A DNA stretch of 64,000 nt from Molossus alvarezi. Its lineage: Eukaryota > Chordata > Mammalia > Chiroptera > Molossidae. Below the pieces are notes generated by a model. The model was not told where the DNA came from. It was given only the letters and a program-made list of their open reading frames with translations, and did no database searches. The stretch spans positions 2,046,001 to 2,110,000 of the forward strand of contig CM073895.1 of the NCBI GenBank assembly GCA_037176705.1, given 5' to 3'. Of this stretch, positions 1 to 12,900 are shown piece after piece (the first letter of the stretch is position 1; the number at the start of each line of letters is the position of its first letter). A program made the translations under genes and the position numbers.

Positions 1-708
1 GGGCTGCCCTTGGCGCTTTGGCCAGACACCGCCCCCAGCCAGCCCCTGCCTCCCCTCCACGTCGGCCCCCATTCGGGACTGGTCTGAGCTCCGTCCCCCA
101 TGGCCTTGGCCTGTCCCCACCATGGTTTCACCTCCACTGTGACCTCGCCACCCCACTGAGCTGTCCCCGGGTCTGCGACCTACACTCTGAAGTGGGCCCC
201 ATTGTCTCCCCTGAGGGTCACGGGCCACAGGGCGGGGCTGACGCTCCACCCAGCACCTGGCGGAAGGTGCTCGCACATTCTTGTGGGGTAGAATGTAATG
301 AAAAACCAGCCAAAGTGGCAGGGACCCCAGCCCGACATCCCTTCGAGGGCCCCTCTCAGGTCAGCCACAGGAGCTTCCTCCCACCTGCGCTCTTAGTGGG
401 AGAAACACGTCCCTCCTGGCCTGCCCTGGTGCTGGGATGGGCTTCCTACCAGAGCAAGGCGCTCCTGACTGGTTCTGCCTGGCTCCGAGGAGGGGGTCCT
501 CTCCCTCTCCCCGACCCGTCACCTGTGGTGTATCCACCTCGTGTAGTTTTCAGACCTTAGCTTGAGATGGTGACACCTGGGGGCCTCTGGCTCACACCCC
601 ACCCACCCACGCCCACCTGAAATCAGCCAAAGGGAATGCAAAGCTGCCCGTGGTGCTGGGGTGGAGCTGACATGGAGGCTCCGTGCCGGACTGCAGGCCT
701 GCACGTAC
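1..708. other. TTC34 intron 7 (partial)
   Basis: This is intronic sequence downstream of exon 7. No coding exon, repeat family or conserved-looking island is recognised. Confidence 0.6.
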
Positions 709-923
709 CTGGGCCAGGCTCTGCCGCTCCGAGGCCTCCAGGAGACTCAGCAGGAAGCCAAGGTCTCTGGCGTCTGTCTCTGCCAGGCACTGCAGGTCCC
801 CAGCTGCGGCCGGCACATCTCCCTTCTTGAGCAGGAGCAGGCCACGCCGGGCCCGGGCCGCTTCTGATGGCGGGGTGGGGCACAGGGCCTCTTGTAGGCG
901 GGCGCCAGCCTCCTCGTAGCTGC
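709..923 (-). CDS. TTC34: TTC34 coding exon 7 (last exon inside the window)
   Basis: The acceptor is aacccctgccag. Two bases complete Gly 831. The donor is GCCCAG|GTACGTGC at 708, in phase 0, close to the consensus. It encodes residues 831-902, with a TPR-like unit at about 850-883 (ARARRGLLLLKKGDVPAAAG). No further exon with matching phase and splice signals is visible on the minus strand between 708 and 1, so the remaining C-terminal exon(s) lie off the window. Confidence 0.88.
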
Positions 924-3900
924 CTGGCAGGGGTTCGGGAAGGACAGTCAGGGTTGCGCTGGGGCAGGGGGCAGAGGTGGCACTGCGTTGGGGAGCCCGC
1001 CACAGCCTTTCTTGCTCTGTGCTGGCTGGGGGAGCAGGGGGCTGACGGAAGGGCTCAGTCCCGGGAGGAACAACCAGGAGCATAGGGACATGGTGACGCC
1101 ATGCTGGTCACATGGGCTTGCCTGCTACCAGTACCCCCGCCTGGGGGGTCACTGAAGTCCATGTCCCCCAGGCTGAGTAGCATGGCTCGGAGCCCCTCAC
1201 CGTGGTCACCACGAGGGTCTGCTCTCTCCCGGGTGCCCATAGGAGCAGGATTGGTGGTGAGGTGACAGGTGGGGATATGCAGGCTGCAGAGACCTCCCTT
1301 TTCAAGTTAGTGCTGAAATGTGTTCAGGATTTTTCAGGAAAGGCCGACAGGTTGACACATGTGGGCATAAGACACCCCACCTGGAGGGGACCCAGGTCCC
1401 AGGGACACTCAGTCAACATCTGGTGAATTAACACATGAGTCACTGAGGAGGCCCGAGCCTCATATGAAGCCCTACGTCCCTGCTTCATGTCTCTGTCCTG
1501 CAGGCAAAGCCACCTAGGTGACAGGGAGCTGGAGACACTGGCACACCAGGCACATGGGATGCCGGTGGAAGGGATCTTCGTGGCCACAGAGTCCAGGGTC
1601 TCTCTCCCATGTTATAGAGGATGCCAGGGTGAAAGGAGCCGGGACAGACACCCTGTACCCCCCACCTGGGCCAAGGCGTACCCATGGCAATGAGCACGTC
1701 TGCCAGCAGGATGTGCCCGCTCAGCTTCCCGGCGTCGATTTGGGTCACTGCCTCCCCGGCGGCGAGGAGGCCCTGGAAGTCCCCGTCGCTGAGGCGGGCC
1801 CCGGGGTCCGGCAGCTGGCTCAGGAGGCCCCGGCAGTGGGATGACAGGCCCTGTGTGATGATGGCCTGGGCCTCTGGCTTCAGAGAGCGGATCTCGGGGA
1901 CCGCTGTGCCCGGATCCAGCTTCAGAGCCGAGAGGACGTCGTCTATAGCCTCCTGCAAGGGGAGAGCGCAGGGTGGGTATTTGCCAAGTGTTTGTCCTCC
2001 CAGTGTCTGGGAAGTTGGGGACACCACTGAGCTGTCTGCCCTCTCACAACCCGGGGGGAGGGTCAGCCACAATGAGGAGCTAATGGCCTGTGGAGAGACC
2101 CAGGGTTCCCCCTGCAGAGGGGCCCTCCTGGCCGGATTTCCATTTCTATTTGATGGGCTTGTCCCTGGGCGACACAGACACTTGCCCAGCACAGGAAGGG
2201 ACATGCAGAGGGCTGGGCTCCCACCCCACGTGCGCCCGGGCCAGAACGGACTGCAGGCTGCCATGCCAGCGCCCTTGGGGGAAACAGACACCCCGACACA
2301 GGAGCAAGAACGGTGGGAGGGGCCCTCATGTCGGGGCAGCTGAGATGTTTGTCCTGCTTCAGAGAACTCCAGCCCTAGGCAGACGAGAGAAGCTGGCAGG
2401 CAGGCTACCTCCAGCAGCTTGCTCACCCCGTGAAGCCTCAGGCACACAGCCACGCTCGGTCACCTGCCAGGTGCTCTTGGCTGAGAAACGCCTTGTCCAG
2501 CGCCACTCGGCTGTGCCTGCCTCTTGGCATGTCTTCTCTAGGATAAGCACCTGCCCTGGGCCTGGCAGTGGGCCCCCTCCCGCCCCGCCCCTGCACACTG
2601 ATGACCGGCATCCACAGGCCCCCTGGCGGACAGCTCAGGATGGCACCCTGCATGGCAGCTGAGGTCTCGTTATTTTAAACTGGGGCCCCTGGTAGCCCTG
2701 AGGGTTTGCCTGTGCCCATGCTGACGAGGCTGGGAGGCACAGGACTCGGCAGATGAAGGCAGATGAAAGGGAGCTGCTCCCCAAACGGGATGTGAGAGGC
2801 TCCGGAGCCCCAGGCAGTGGGGTTTTGATGGGTGACTCACAGGATGGCCTAATCCTGCTTCCTCTCTTCCCGGGGAGTGAGGAAGAAGGCAGCGCCTGCC
2901 CCGAAGCACCCCGCCCCCCTGGCTCAGGCCCGGTGGGCGGGCCCTACCTTCTGCTGGCCCAGGGCCAGGTGCAGGAGCGCGCGTGCGCACAGGGCCTGCA
3001 CGTTCCCGGGCTCTGCCCGCAGCACGGAGTTGAAGTCGAACATGGCCGTCTTCCTCTGGCCCAGGAGCGCGTAGCAGCGGGCGCGGGTGAGCAGGGACTC
3101 ACTTGCCTGACTCCCTGGAGGAAGGGAATGTGGCATCAGGACATTCATTGACCACAGATGAACACGGTGGGCACCGCGCATCTGTTTTTATCCAGCATTT
3201 ACTGCGCCCCTCCTGGTGCCCAGTGTGGAGGGGGGCCAAGGGTGCACCAGCTGTGGGGCCACCTCGGGAGCTACCAGACCACTGGGCACCAAGACACACA
3301 GGGGAGCAGTCTGGCTGCAGGGCACGGGGAGCCCACCCAGGAGGAGTGGCATCTGGGAGGGCCAGTGCCAGTCAGAAGGAGCTTCTGGGAGAAGGTGTGC
3401 ATCTGAGCTGAGGGGCCAGGAGGAGGCAGGTCCTCAGGGCTGGGCATGAAATGGCCACAGCAAGGAGGTGCCAGGAGGGCATGGAGCAGCCCTCTGAATT
3501 CTGGGCACAGGAAGCTCCTCCCCAAAGAGGTCATCACCACCATGCTTCTTCCAAGTGCGTGTCCAGTGATGGGCACAGGGAGCAATGCTCTGGCCTCTGC
3601 AGAATGCTGAGCGTGGTGTCCCCTTCCCAGCTAACCTGGGATGTGTGGACTCTGTCCCAGGCACCATCCCTGACTGTCCTCACTCCCAGCCCCTCGGGCA
3701 TCTTGTCCACCCACTTGGAGGGAGGTGCCCGGTAAGTGCAGAGACAGAAATGCACTGTATTCAGAATCCAAGTCCACACTGAGTCCCAAGCACCCCAGGA
3801 ACTCACTGTCCCTTGGGAATGTCCCTTCCCTGTCACCCTGCGACCCTCTGGCCAGGCCCCTGCCCGGCTCCCAGGGTGGGGCCAGCGGGTTGGCTGGGTG

Positions 3901-6900
3901 AGCGTGGAGGCCTGGCGCACACATCCGGAGCCAACTCCACCATTTCCAGGAAGGGCTTGGGCAGCTGAGCCCTCACCTCCCACGACTGGGTTGGCGGAGC
4001 AAAGTGGGTAGAAGAGCCTCAGCTGGCCCTCTTACCCTCACGTGCCAGGGTGTGGGGAGGCCCAGCTCAGCGCCCCCCTGGTTCCCTCTCCCAGGCCTTG
4101 GCATACTCACCTGGACCGCCAGGGCGTCCGTGCAAGATGCCCTCAGAGTGGTCCACTCCCTGTCCGCCCCATGCATGCCTTCCGGGCGCACACACCCAAT
4201 ACCCGCGAACCAAGGGTGTCCTTGGAAACCCTGGCCCCACACCCAGCTAGGCAGAGCGCACCACGCTCCTATGTACCCGGCACAGGATGGGGGCCCTGCG
4301 GGCGGCCAGGCAGCTCCTACCTGCAGCAAAGATGGCCAGAGAGAGGTAAGCGATGGCCTCCCGCGTGTGGGCGTCGCCCTGCGCCCCGTCCGGCTGTGCG
4401 CGCAGGATGGCCAAGGCCCGCGCGTGGCAGAGGCCCCGCAGCAGCTGCCGGTCCTCCCGGCGGAAGACATCCAGGGTGGGCTGCAGACAGGCGGTGTTCC
4501 CGGTCTGGACGACCTTCTTCACCAGCTGCAGGACCGGGGAAGTCACTGCAGTTCCTCCCTGTGCCCTAGTGCATGCCAACCTCCTGCTCCTCACAGGGTC
4601 CAGCTCACGGGGGCGTGGCCAACGGGGGCGTAGCCCACAGAGGTTGGCTCGTGGGGACGCAGCCCGCGGAGGGGGTCCAACGGGGGCGTAGCTCAAGGTG
4701 GCTCACAGGGGCGTGGCTCGTGGGGTGTGGCCCCTGGGGGTGTGGCTCACAGCGGAGCCGGGACTGCGTGCTCCCAGCTTTGCGCACAGGGAAGGCTGGG
4801 GTCCGGGAGGTGTGAGCGCCCTTTGGGCTGCTCCTCTCCGCTGCGTGGCGGGAGTTGGAGGTGTCCCAGTGCCCTCGGGCCGCGCCCTCCTCCGTGACAT
4901 GGGAGGCGGAAGAGCAAAAGTCCCGCGACCAATGCCTGCTCCCGGTGGAGCGAGACCCTAGGTGGACAGGGCCTGGGCTCAGGGCAGCTCCACCCCAAAG
5001 AGACCCAACAGTGCCCCTGCTGGCCGCTCGCTGTGGGCACAGGTCCCAAAGCATCCTTGCCTCCCCCTGTATCGCCCAGTGCAGGGACACCAGAGGGGAA
5101 GGAGGACTCTGACAGGACCCAGTCTCCGCCCCAAAGCCCAACATCTCCCCCTGGAAGGTAACCTGACCACGTTCCAACAGGGAGCCCTCCTAACACCGAG
5201 GGAGGTGGAGGGAGGCAAGCAGGGCGGGGGGCAGGGTCACGGCCGAGCCGGGTTCACACGGGAGATTTGGGACGAAGCTCCGCCTGCACTCAAAGCCCTT
5301 TTCCTTCACAACACAGCAAAGGAACACGGAGCACCTGCTGCGCGCCGGAGGCCTGCTGGGGCCTGGGCACCTCTGCCAGCCAGTCCCGTGACAGTGGGCA
5401 AGCCCAGGGCGCGGATGCGGAGCCCGAGGGTCAGAGAGGGAGCGACCTGCCAGGGCTGGGAGCGCAGGTTGTGGGGTGCAGAGTGAGGGGCCGCCGCCTC
5501 ACCTGGTTGGCGTCGTAGGAGAAGCCCCTCCGGAGCTGCAGCAGGGCCAGCCGCACCAGCACAGGGGCGGCCTGGGGCCTCCGGGAGAGCGCCACCAGCA
5601 GTGCCTTGTGGGCGTCACCCAGGCGGCCCAGGCGGTACAGGGCATCGGCCGCCAGGAGGCGCGAAGCCTCATCCTCCGGGTCCAGCTCCGTCAGGAGCGT
5701 GGCCAGCTGGTACACGCCCTGGGCATCCCTGCAGAGAGAGATGCTGGAGGAGCGCGGCCCCTCCCTACACCTTTTCACACCCCCCACCCCCACCCCGTTA
5801 GGCCGGCCATAGGCAAGTCTTATCCCACGCACCTGGCTCAGGCAGCTCCCTTTCTGCCGGGGGACCTGCCTGGGGCTGCAGAGACCAGGGTGCTGCTGGA
5901 AGGCCCCACACGAGGCCGTCACCCGTTCTCTCTACCTCCCCTCACCCCGTGGGGCAGGCATCTTACAGAGGGGAGAATCAAGGCCCTGTGCTGACCTGCC
6001 TCACTTTCCTTTTCTGCAAAACAGGACATGCATGCTGGCGCTGCTGTGCGCAGGGAGGGTGGTAGGCAGAGCCAGGCACACAGCAGGTTACGCTCCTGAT
6101 GCCCTGGGGATGTGAATGAACTCACACTGGGTGTGGGTGGGGGTGCTGGAATGTGCAAATTCCCAGAGCCAACACATAGAAAGGGCCCACCGCACATGTG
6201 AAAGGTCCCCCCACGAGCAAATCAAAGCAATGCGGAACCAACGACCAGGAGCAGAGGAAGTGGTGGCGACATCAAACAAGCGCCGCACCCCCTGCTCAGT
6301 GCTTCTAGCTCAAAACAGCCGCGGAGTCCCCACTGGGCGGAGTCACCGCAGGGCTGGGTGTGGGCCCCGCCGGGCAGGCGGGCAGCTCCCGGAGTCAAGG
6401 ACCTCCAAGGAGCCACCGTCCCTGACCCAGGAACGCCTCCTCTGCCGCCACGTTAAGGGCAGACATGGAGGAGACGGAAGTTCCCCGGGTGCCTTATAAC
6501 TACGAGCAGAAGCGGCGGGATGACGGCCAGGTCACGGCCAGGCTCTGGGGCTGCGGAAACACAGCGAGTGACAAAGGAAATGTCCACAATCCACTGAATG
6601 GAAAAAGTGGGGTACAAATTGCGCACACAGAACAATTCACTTTTGTGAACTACATTCTGTATGCACAGAGAGAACCGGCTAGAAGGGGATGCTAATGGTG
6701 GGGTGATAGGCAAGTTTTAGTCTCTCATTCCCGCGTGTGAGTTTCCAAGTTTCCGTAGGTCAGCACTTCATGCATCGCCTGGGCCTGCACTAAATCTGCC
6801 ACCAATGACTTAAAGAAATCACCCAGCCTCCCCTGCCTCAGTTTACTCATCTGCAAGATAGGGAGAAACATCCGGGCCACCGCGCAGAAGCCCAGCATGG

Positions 6901-9900
6901 AGCAGCCCCAGGAGCGCGCGCGGGGCTGGCGTTTACCCTTCCTGTGCAGCGGCCTGGCCCCGGCGGCCCCGCGCGCCCGTGGGTCTCGAGCCCGGCCTCC
7001 GCTGCAGCATCCTGCGGCCCTCCTCCCGCAGCACGGTCAGCAGCAGCCCCCGCTGGTTCCAGGGCACGTAGGCCTTGGAGACGAGCAGAGCCTCGTCGGG
7101 CTGCAGTCGGCAGGCGGTGACATAGTCCAGCGCACCGAGGAACGCACTCCCCGCCAGCACCCGCAGCAGCCCGCGGCCGCACAGGGCACGCACGCAGCCG
7201 CCGTGGTGCGGCGGCTCCTGCTCCACCACCTCCTGGAAGTCCTCCCGGGCGCAGGGCGTGTCCCCGACGTGCAGCGCGCAGAAGCCGCGAAGCGCCAGCA
7301 GAGGCGCGCGGTTCCCCGCACGGTCCACAGCGCGTTTGCCCGCACCATCCCTGGGGCGCGAGGGCCGCAGCAGGCGCTGGCACAGCGCGCGGGCGCCCGC
7401 CGCGTCTCCCGCCAGCAGCAGGCACTCGGCCAGGTGGGCGCCCAGTGCCGGGCGCGCCCCGGGCGGCGCCACACGCAGCAGGACACGGAGGGCGCGCATC
7501 ACCGGGGCCAGCAGCTCGCGGCCCGAGTCCTCGCGGAGCTCGGGGCGGCTCCGCACGGCCTCCTGGAAGTGGGCAAAGCCCACGTCCACAGCCTCCTGCA
7601 CCTGGGCCAGCACGCGCTCCCGGTCTCTTGCCGTGAGCACGGCCTCGAATTGCCTCCGCGCCCCGGAGGGGCTCTCGCGGAAGGCCTCGTGCAGATCCCG
7701 AAGCAGGTCATGGGTCCCGCTGTCCAGGAAGAAGGCTGTGGCCGCGCGTGTGACCAGCAGGGCGGCCAAACGCTCACCTGGGGGAGAGAAGAGAGGACCT
7801 GTTGGACCAGGTCCTACCGGGGTGCCACCGGTAGCCCCACAATCGTCCAGCACTCGGGCCCCCTGAAGCACTGTCCCACTCACAGAATCTCCCAGGACAT
7901 CGCGTCACCAGGAGGAACGAGGCAGGAGGCCGGGAAGCTCGCTGGTGGGAAACCGGGGGACGGCTGGGTCGGCAGCTGCCCTGGGGTCAGTCCCACCACT
8001 CAGCCAACATGGACATTTAGTCACAGCACCGCTGTCCCAGACCCCCACCCTGACCTTTTAAGAATGGGTTTTAGGGCTGAGTTCCTGCTGCAGGTCAGAG
8101 CTGAGGTCTGACCCTGTGACCTTGGTAGGGGTTGGCTGTCACTGCGTCCGGTCCCGGAAAGAGGGGATGATGCACCCAGTACCCGACCAGAGTCGGGGGC
8201 TCGGGCCATTCACGGAACTCCCATGCCTCAGTTTCTCCTTCTGCTTCATAATGGGATGCCATGGTCTACCGTCAGCGCCCCGAGAATGAAATGGACGAAT
8301 GTGTGCCCAGGTCCTGGGAGAGGGCCTGGTGGGCAGTACTGCTCAGGGGGGAGTTCGCACCAGTACAGAAAGCCAAGCCCCCCACCCCCGGCGGTGCCCC
8401 AGGCAGGCGCACACCGCTGAGAACTCAGTGCTGGCGGGAGCTCAAGGTCATGGGTGCCCCTCCCCCACCCCACATGACAGGTTAGGGAAGGGTTGCCCAG
8501 GAGGGGAGTTCTCAGGGCTCCGGGCATCTCCATCCCAGGCCTTGGGGCCTCCACCTGACTGCTCTTTGCACCGCGTCCCCTAGAATCCTCAGAGCTTTTC
8601 CTTATAACTGGACAGTCACCCCAGAACACAACCCTTTACATGCAAACGGGAGCAGGCGTGGGAGCCAATCTGCCCCCACCTGCCCTGTTGCCATTATGGG
8701 TAAGCACCACGTCCAGAGCCAAGTCAAACAAGGGTCTTGTACCCCGAAATCAACCAACCAATGAAGCAACCAACAGCAGGGTCACCCTGTCTAGTCCTGG
8801 TGGCCAAATAAAAGACACTTTGAATCTCTTCTGTCAGTTACTAATCCTTCACAGATTAACTCTTATTGCTGACTTGCAAGATAGCTCATGGATCCTAGCA
8901 GCTGCAGGAGGTGCAGAGACCTTGGGGCCTGGGGGAATGGTTATTTCTTTCTTTCTTTTTTTTGAAAATGTTTTTTCTTTATTGATTTTAGAGAGAGGGA
9001 GAGAGATAGAAACATCGATGAGAGAGAACATTGATTAGCTGCCTCCTGCATGCCCCCCACTGTGGATCGGGACCACAACCTGGGCAGGTGCCCTGATTGG
9101 GAATCGAACCAGCGAACTCCTGTTGCATAGGTCGATGCTCAACCAGTGAGCCACACTGACTGGGCAAAAGGTTATTTCTTTATACACAAGGAAGTGTGTG
9201 TGTTCTCTGATTCTGAGACTCCAGTTACACACATTAGACTTCTATAGATTGTCCCACAGGGCACTGAGGCTTCTGTACATTTTCCCTGTTTGTGATACTG
9301 AATAATTCCCCTTCTAAATTTAAGCTCACTGACTCTTTTGCTATCTCCAATATGCTATAAAGTTTTCATTTCAGTTATTGTGCTTTTCAGTTCTAGAATT
9401 TTTATAGTTTCCATTTATTTGCTGAGATTCCACACCTGTTCATTCATTATGACCATATTTTCCTTTAGCCCTTGAGCATATTGCTGATACTTCCTTTAAA
9501 GTACTCAGTATGCCAATTTTAGCACCTGGATCATCTTGAAGTAAGTTTCTAGTGACTTCTTTTTCTCCGGACTGTGGCTCACATTTTATTTTCCTGTTTC
9601 TTTTCATGTCTAGCAATTATTGTGCACTAGACATCTGGTTGACGCTTTGTAGAAACAGGATTCAGTTATGTTCCTCTGAAGAGAAAATAATTTTGTTTGA
9701 GCAGGCAGTTACAATGCATAGACTCTACCTACATATTCTGTCTACTTCTGCTTTTTCAGCCCATCCAGTGTCCCCTGTATGTGTAGTTTGGTGGTCAGCT
9801 GAACTTAATTCTCAGAGTTTGGGTTTCACCCTCTCTGTGGCTTCCTCCTCAGTACTTCCCTTCTAACTTTCCAGACATTTATTTTTTCAGCCCTGAACTT

Positions 9901-12900
9901 TGTCCTATGACATCACAAGCTGGTAAAACTGCTGCTTTCTGTTTTACACAGATCAAACTTGGGTGGAGGAGTTTCCTCAGGTCAAGAGCTACAAGCATGC
10001 AAATCTCACTTTTCACAGTCCTCATATTTCAAGGGTCAACTTCCAGTTTCTGCCTGAATTCAGTTGCTGCTCAGTACCTTGAAATGGTTGCATTTTATAT
10101 TTTGTCCAAATTTTGTTGTTGCTCTCGGTGAGGTCCATAGTCTAGTCAAGCTACTCCACCATTACTGGAAGCCAGACTCTTCTACTGTTAGACTTAAACA
10201 TTTTGGTAATCTGAGGGGGTATAAAATGCTTTTCCATTGTTGGTTTAATTTTCATCTTCCTGATTACTAGTGAGGCTCATTTACATAAAAATACTTTCCT
10301 CCCCAATCTGCTCGGTAGAAAGTGGTATCTCGCTTTAATTCGCATTTGTATCATTACAGTGATGTTGGATATTTTCCACATGTTCATTAACCATCTGTAT
10401 CTTCTCTTTGGGGAAATGCTTTTGCTTATTCTAGCACCAGATTTTTTTTTTTTTTTCTCTTATTGACATGTAGGAATTCTTCAAATACTCTGGGTACTAA
10501 TTTTTTGGCCATTGTATAGTTTTCAAATATTCTCTGTTGTGGTTTGTCCTCTTACTTTCTATAGTTGTAGGCAAAACAGAAGTTTAAACATTTCAATTTC
10601 ATCAAATGTATCACATTTTCCTTTACTGTTTCCACTTTTTGTATCTTGAGAACCCAGCTGTTCACAGAATTCTTAATGATACTCTGTTACACTTTCATTT
10701 CTGTGAAACTTACTAATGACACAGTTCCCCTGGACCTTACTTTTTTTGCATGGTTTGAAGTAGAGAATCAGCATCACCCACTGAACAATAGTCCTCTTCT
10801 TTCACTGTAGATTTGCGATGCTCACTCTAACATATTAAGTTCCAGATATATACGGCTCTGTTTCTGGCCTAATTTGTTTTATTGGCCTTTCTGTCTATCC
10901 CTTAAGTCAATAACCTTCTCTATTGGTTAGTATAGTTTTGCATTTATTGGTAGAGAAAATCCTTACACCATGACCTTCTTCTCCATCTCCTCCCCCTCTC
11001 CTAACCACTGAGCCAAACCGGCAAGGGCATTCTTTATTATCTCTTAATAAAGTATTATACTTTTCTTCATAAAATCATATGACTCTGAAATAAATTGTTT
11101 CCTGTTGCTATAGTAAATGGTATATGTTTTAACCACGGTGTTTCTATTTCTTGCTGGTACCTATAAATATAAATGCTTTCTGTATATCCTGTTAAATTCC
11201 TTTCCCATATTTAATACCTTTTTTCGGGGGGGGGGGGGTCTCTACATAGCTAATTATATTGTGTGGAATTAATGATAACTTTGTTTCTTCCTTTCTGTCT
11301 TACAAATTTTTCTCCCTTCTTATCTTATTGCATTGGCTAGCATCTCTAATACAACGATGGATAAAGGGAGCAGCCACCTCATTCTTAAGTGGAAGGCTTC
11401 TAAAATATCACCATTAAGTATGATGTTTTTGGTAGGTTTTTGATATATGTTATCTTTCTGTATAGTTCTTAATGAAGAACACTTAATGTATAGGAGATGG
11501 TTGCCCTGGGTGCTTTCGGAGGATAAGAGCTCAGGAAACCATGGCACACAGGTGCTTACACACTGGGAGGTTGGAGTTAAAGCTATTCTTACTCTGTATC
11601 TTGTCCCTCTATCTACTTAAATGAAGGACAGAGCACTTTCCAAGATACAGAAGTTTTGTTCAATGTTAGCAAGGACTTTTGATAAGTAACCTTGAGATTA
11701 GAATACATTTGTTATGGGAAACTGCATTTGGAAAAAGTTTGTGATAGGAAATTTATTTGTTCCTGTCGTAAGCCACACTTGTGCTGCTGGTGGTGTGATA
11801 ACTGCTGGTGGTCTAATTCATGCAGTGCTTTTGGGGAAGATGCTCGCATCCAGCTGAGAGCCAAGGCAGGACAGACAAGCTTCCTGACCATCTCCCCTGG
11901 GAGGGACAGTGTTTCTAGCATACTTGTTTTCTGAAGTTGCAGACCTTTGGGGGTTCTGAATGTCTGAAAGGTCACTCCTGGTCATTACGGTGGAGGACCC
12001 CTTCACCTGGGAGCTGCAGAGTGCCCCCAACCTGCCATGGCATGGGCCCCTGCTCACCAGCCACTGCAAGTTTGTGCTTTGGGCACGGAGGGTCCCCTAC
12101 TGTCTCATACGCTCAGGATTCTTTGTGATTCTGCTGAGCATTTTTATACTTTTTATAGTGGAGGGCTTTAGGGTATCTGGTCTAGCGTATTTCCAAAAAC
12201 AAATTTGCCCACTCACTCTTCAGCGCCCTCTGGTCTGCCTCCCACATCGGGGTCACCTTCACCTCCCAGTGGACCTTCCTGTCCTCTCCTCCCAGGCATC
12301 CCAGCACCAGCTCCCGGCACACGGCACACCCCTCGCCCTGCACATGCCCTCGCGGCACCTCGCAGGCTTGTTTCCCCCTCCTTCCTGTCCCCCGTCCCCT
12401 CCACTGGGTCCTCCTTAGGGAGCCAGGGGGTGGGTGGTTAGGAGCACCCATGGGCACTGGGGATGTGGCCGCACCACCCCCAAGCCGGCCGGGGCTAAAT
12501 GCCTTCTTTGTGTGGACGGTTTCAAACCCTCTCCTTCAAACCAAGCATCCCGCTCTGGCGGCCGTGTGCTGCCTACACCGATGTCCTCAGTTTATCCATC
12601 CTGGCAGGAGAACTCGGCCACCCCCGCAGTGGTCCCTTCTGCAGCCCCGGCTGTCTCCGTGTGTTCCTGCGCCCCTCTCTGGGTTCTCGGGGTCCTCTCC
12701 CCAAACAGGCATGTCTTCCAAGGCTCTGTCTGGGTTCATGTTCCTTTGTGTGATCCCAGAAATCCCAAGTCATGCCAACGCCAGCTGCCTGGCCGCATCC
12801 AGGATGGGTCTGAATCCGGACAGAAAGGGGGCGTCTGCTGCGGCTTGTACCTTTCGGCCAGTTTCCCCGCATTTCTGTCTTCGGGCGGCTGCCTCCCTGG

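Noticed and set aside
6897..8111. 404-codon plus-strand frame
   Set aside because: Antisense to TTC34 exon 2 and explained by extreme GC content. The minus strand has splice sites, phase agreement and TPR patterns.
11320..11547. 75-codon minus-strand frame as a small gene
   Set aside because: It is a decayed piece of L1 ORF2 reverse transcriptase inside an AT-rich LINE remnant.
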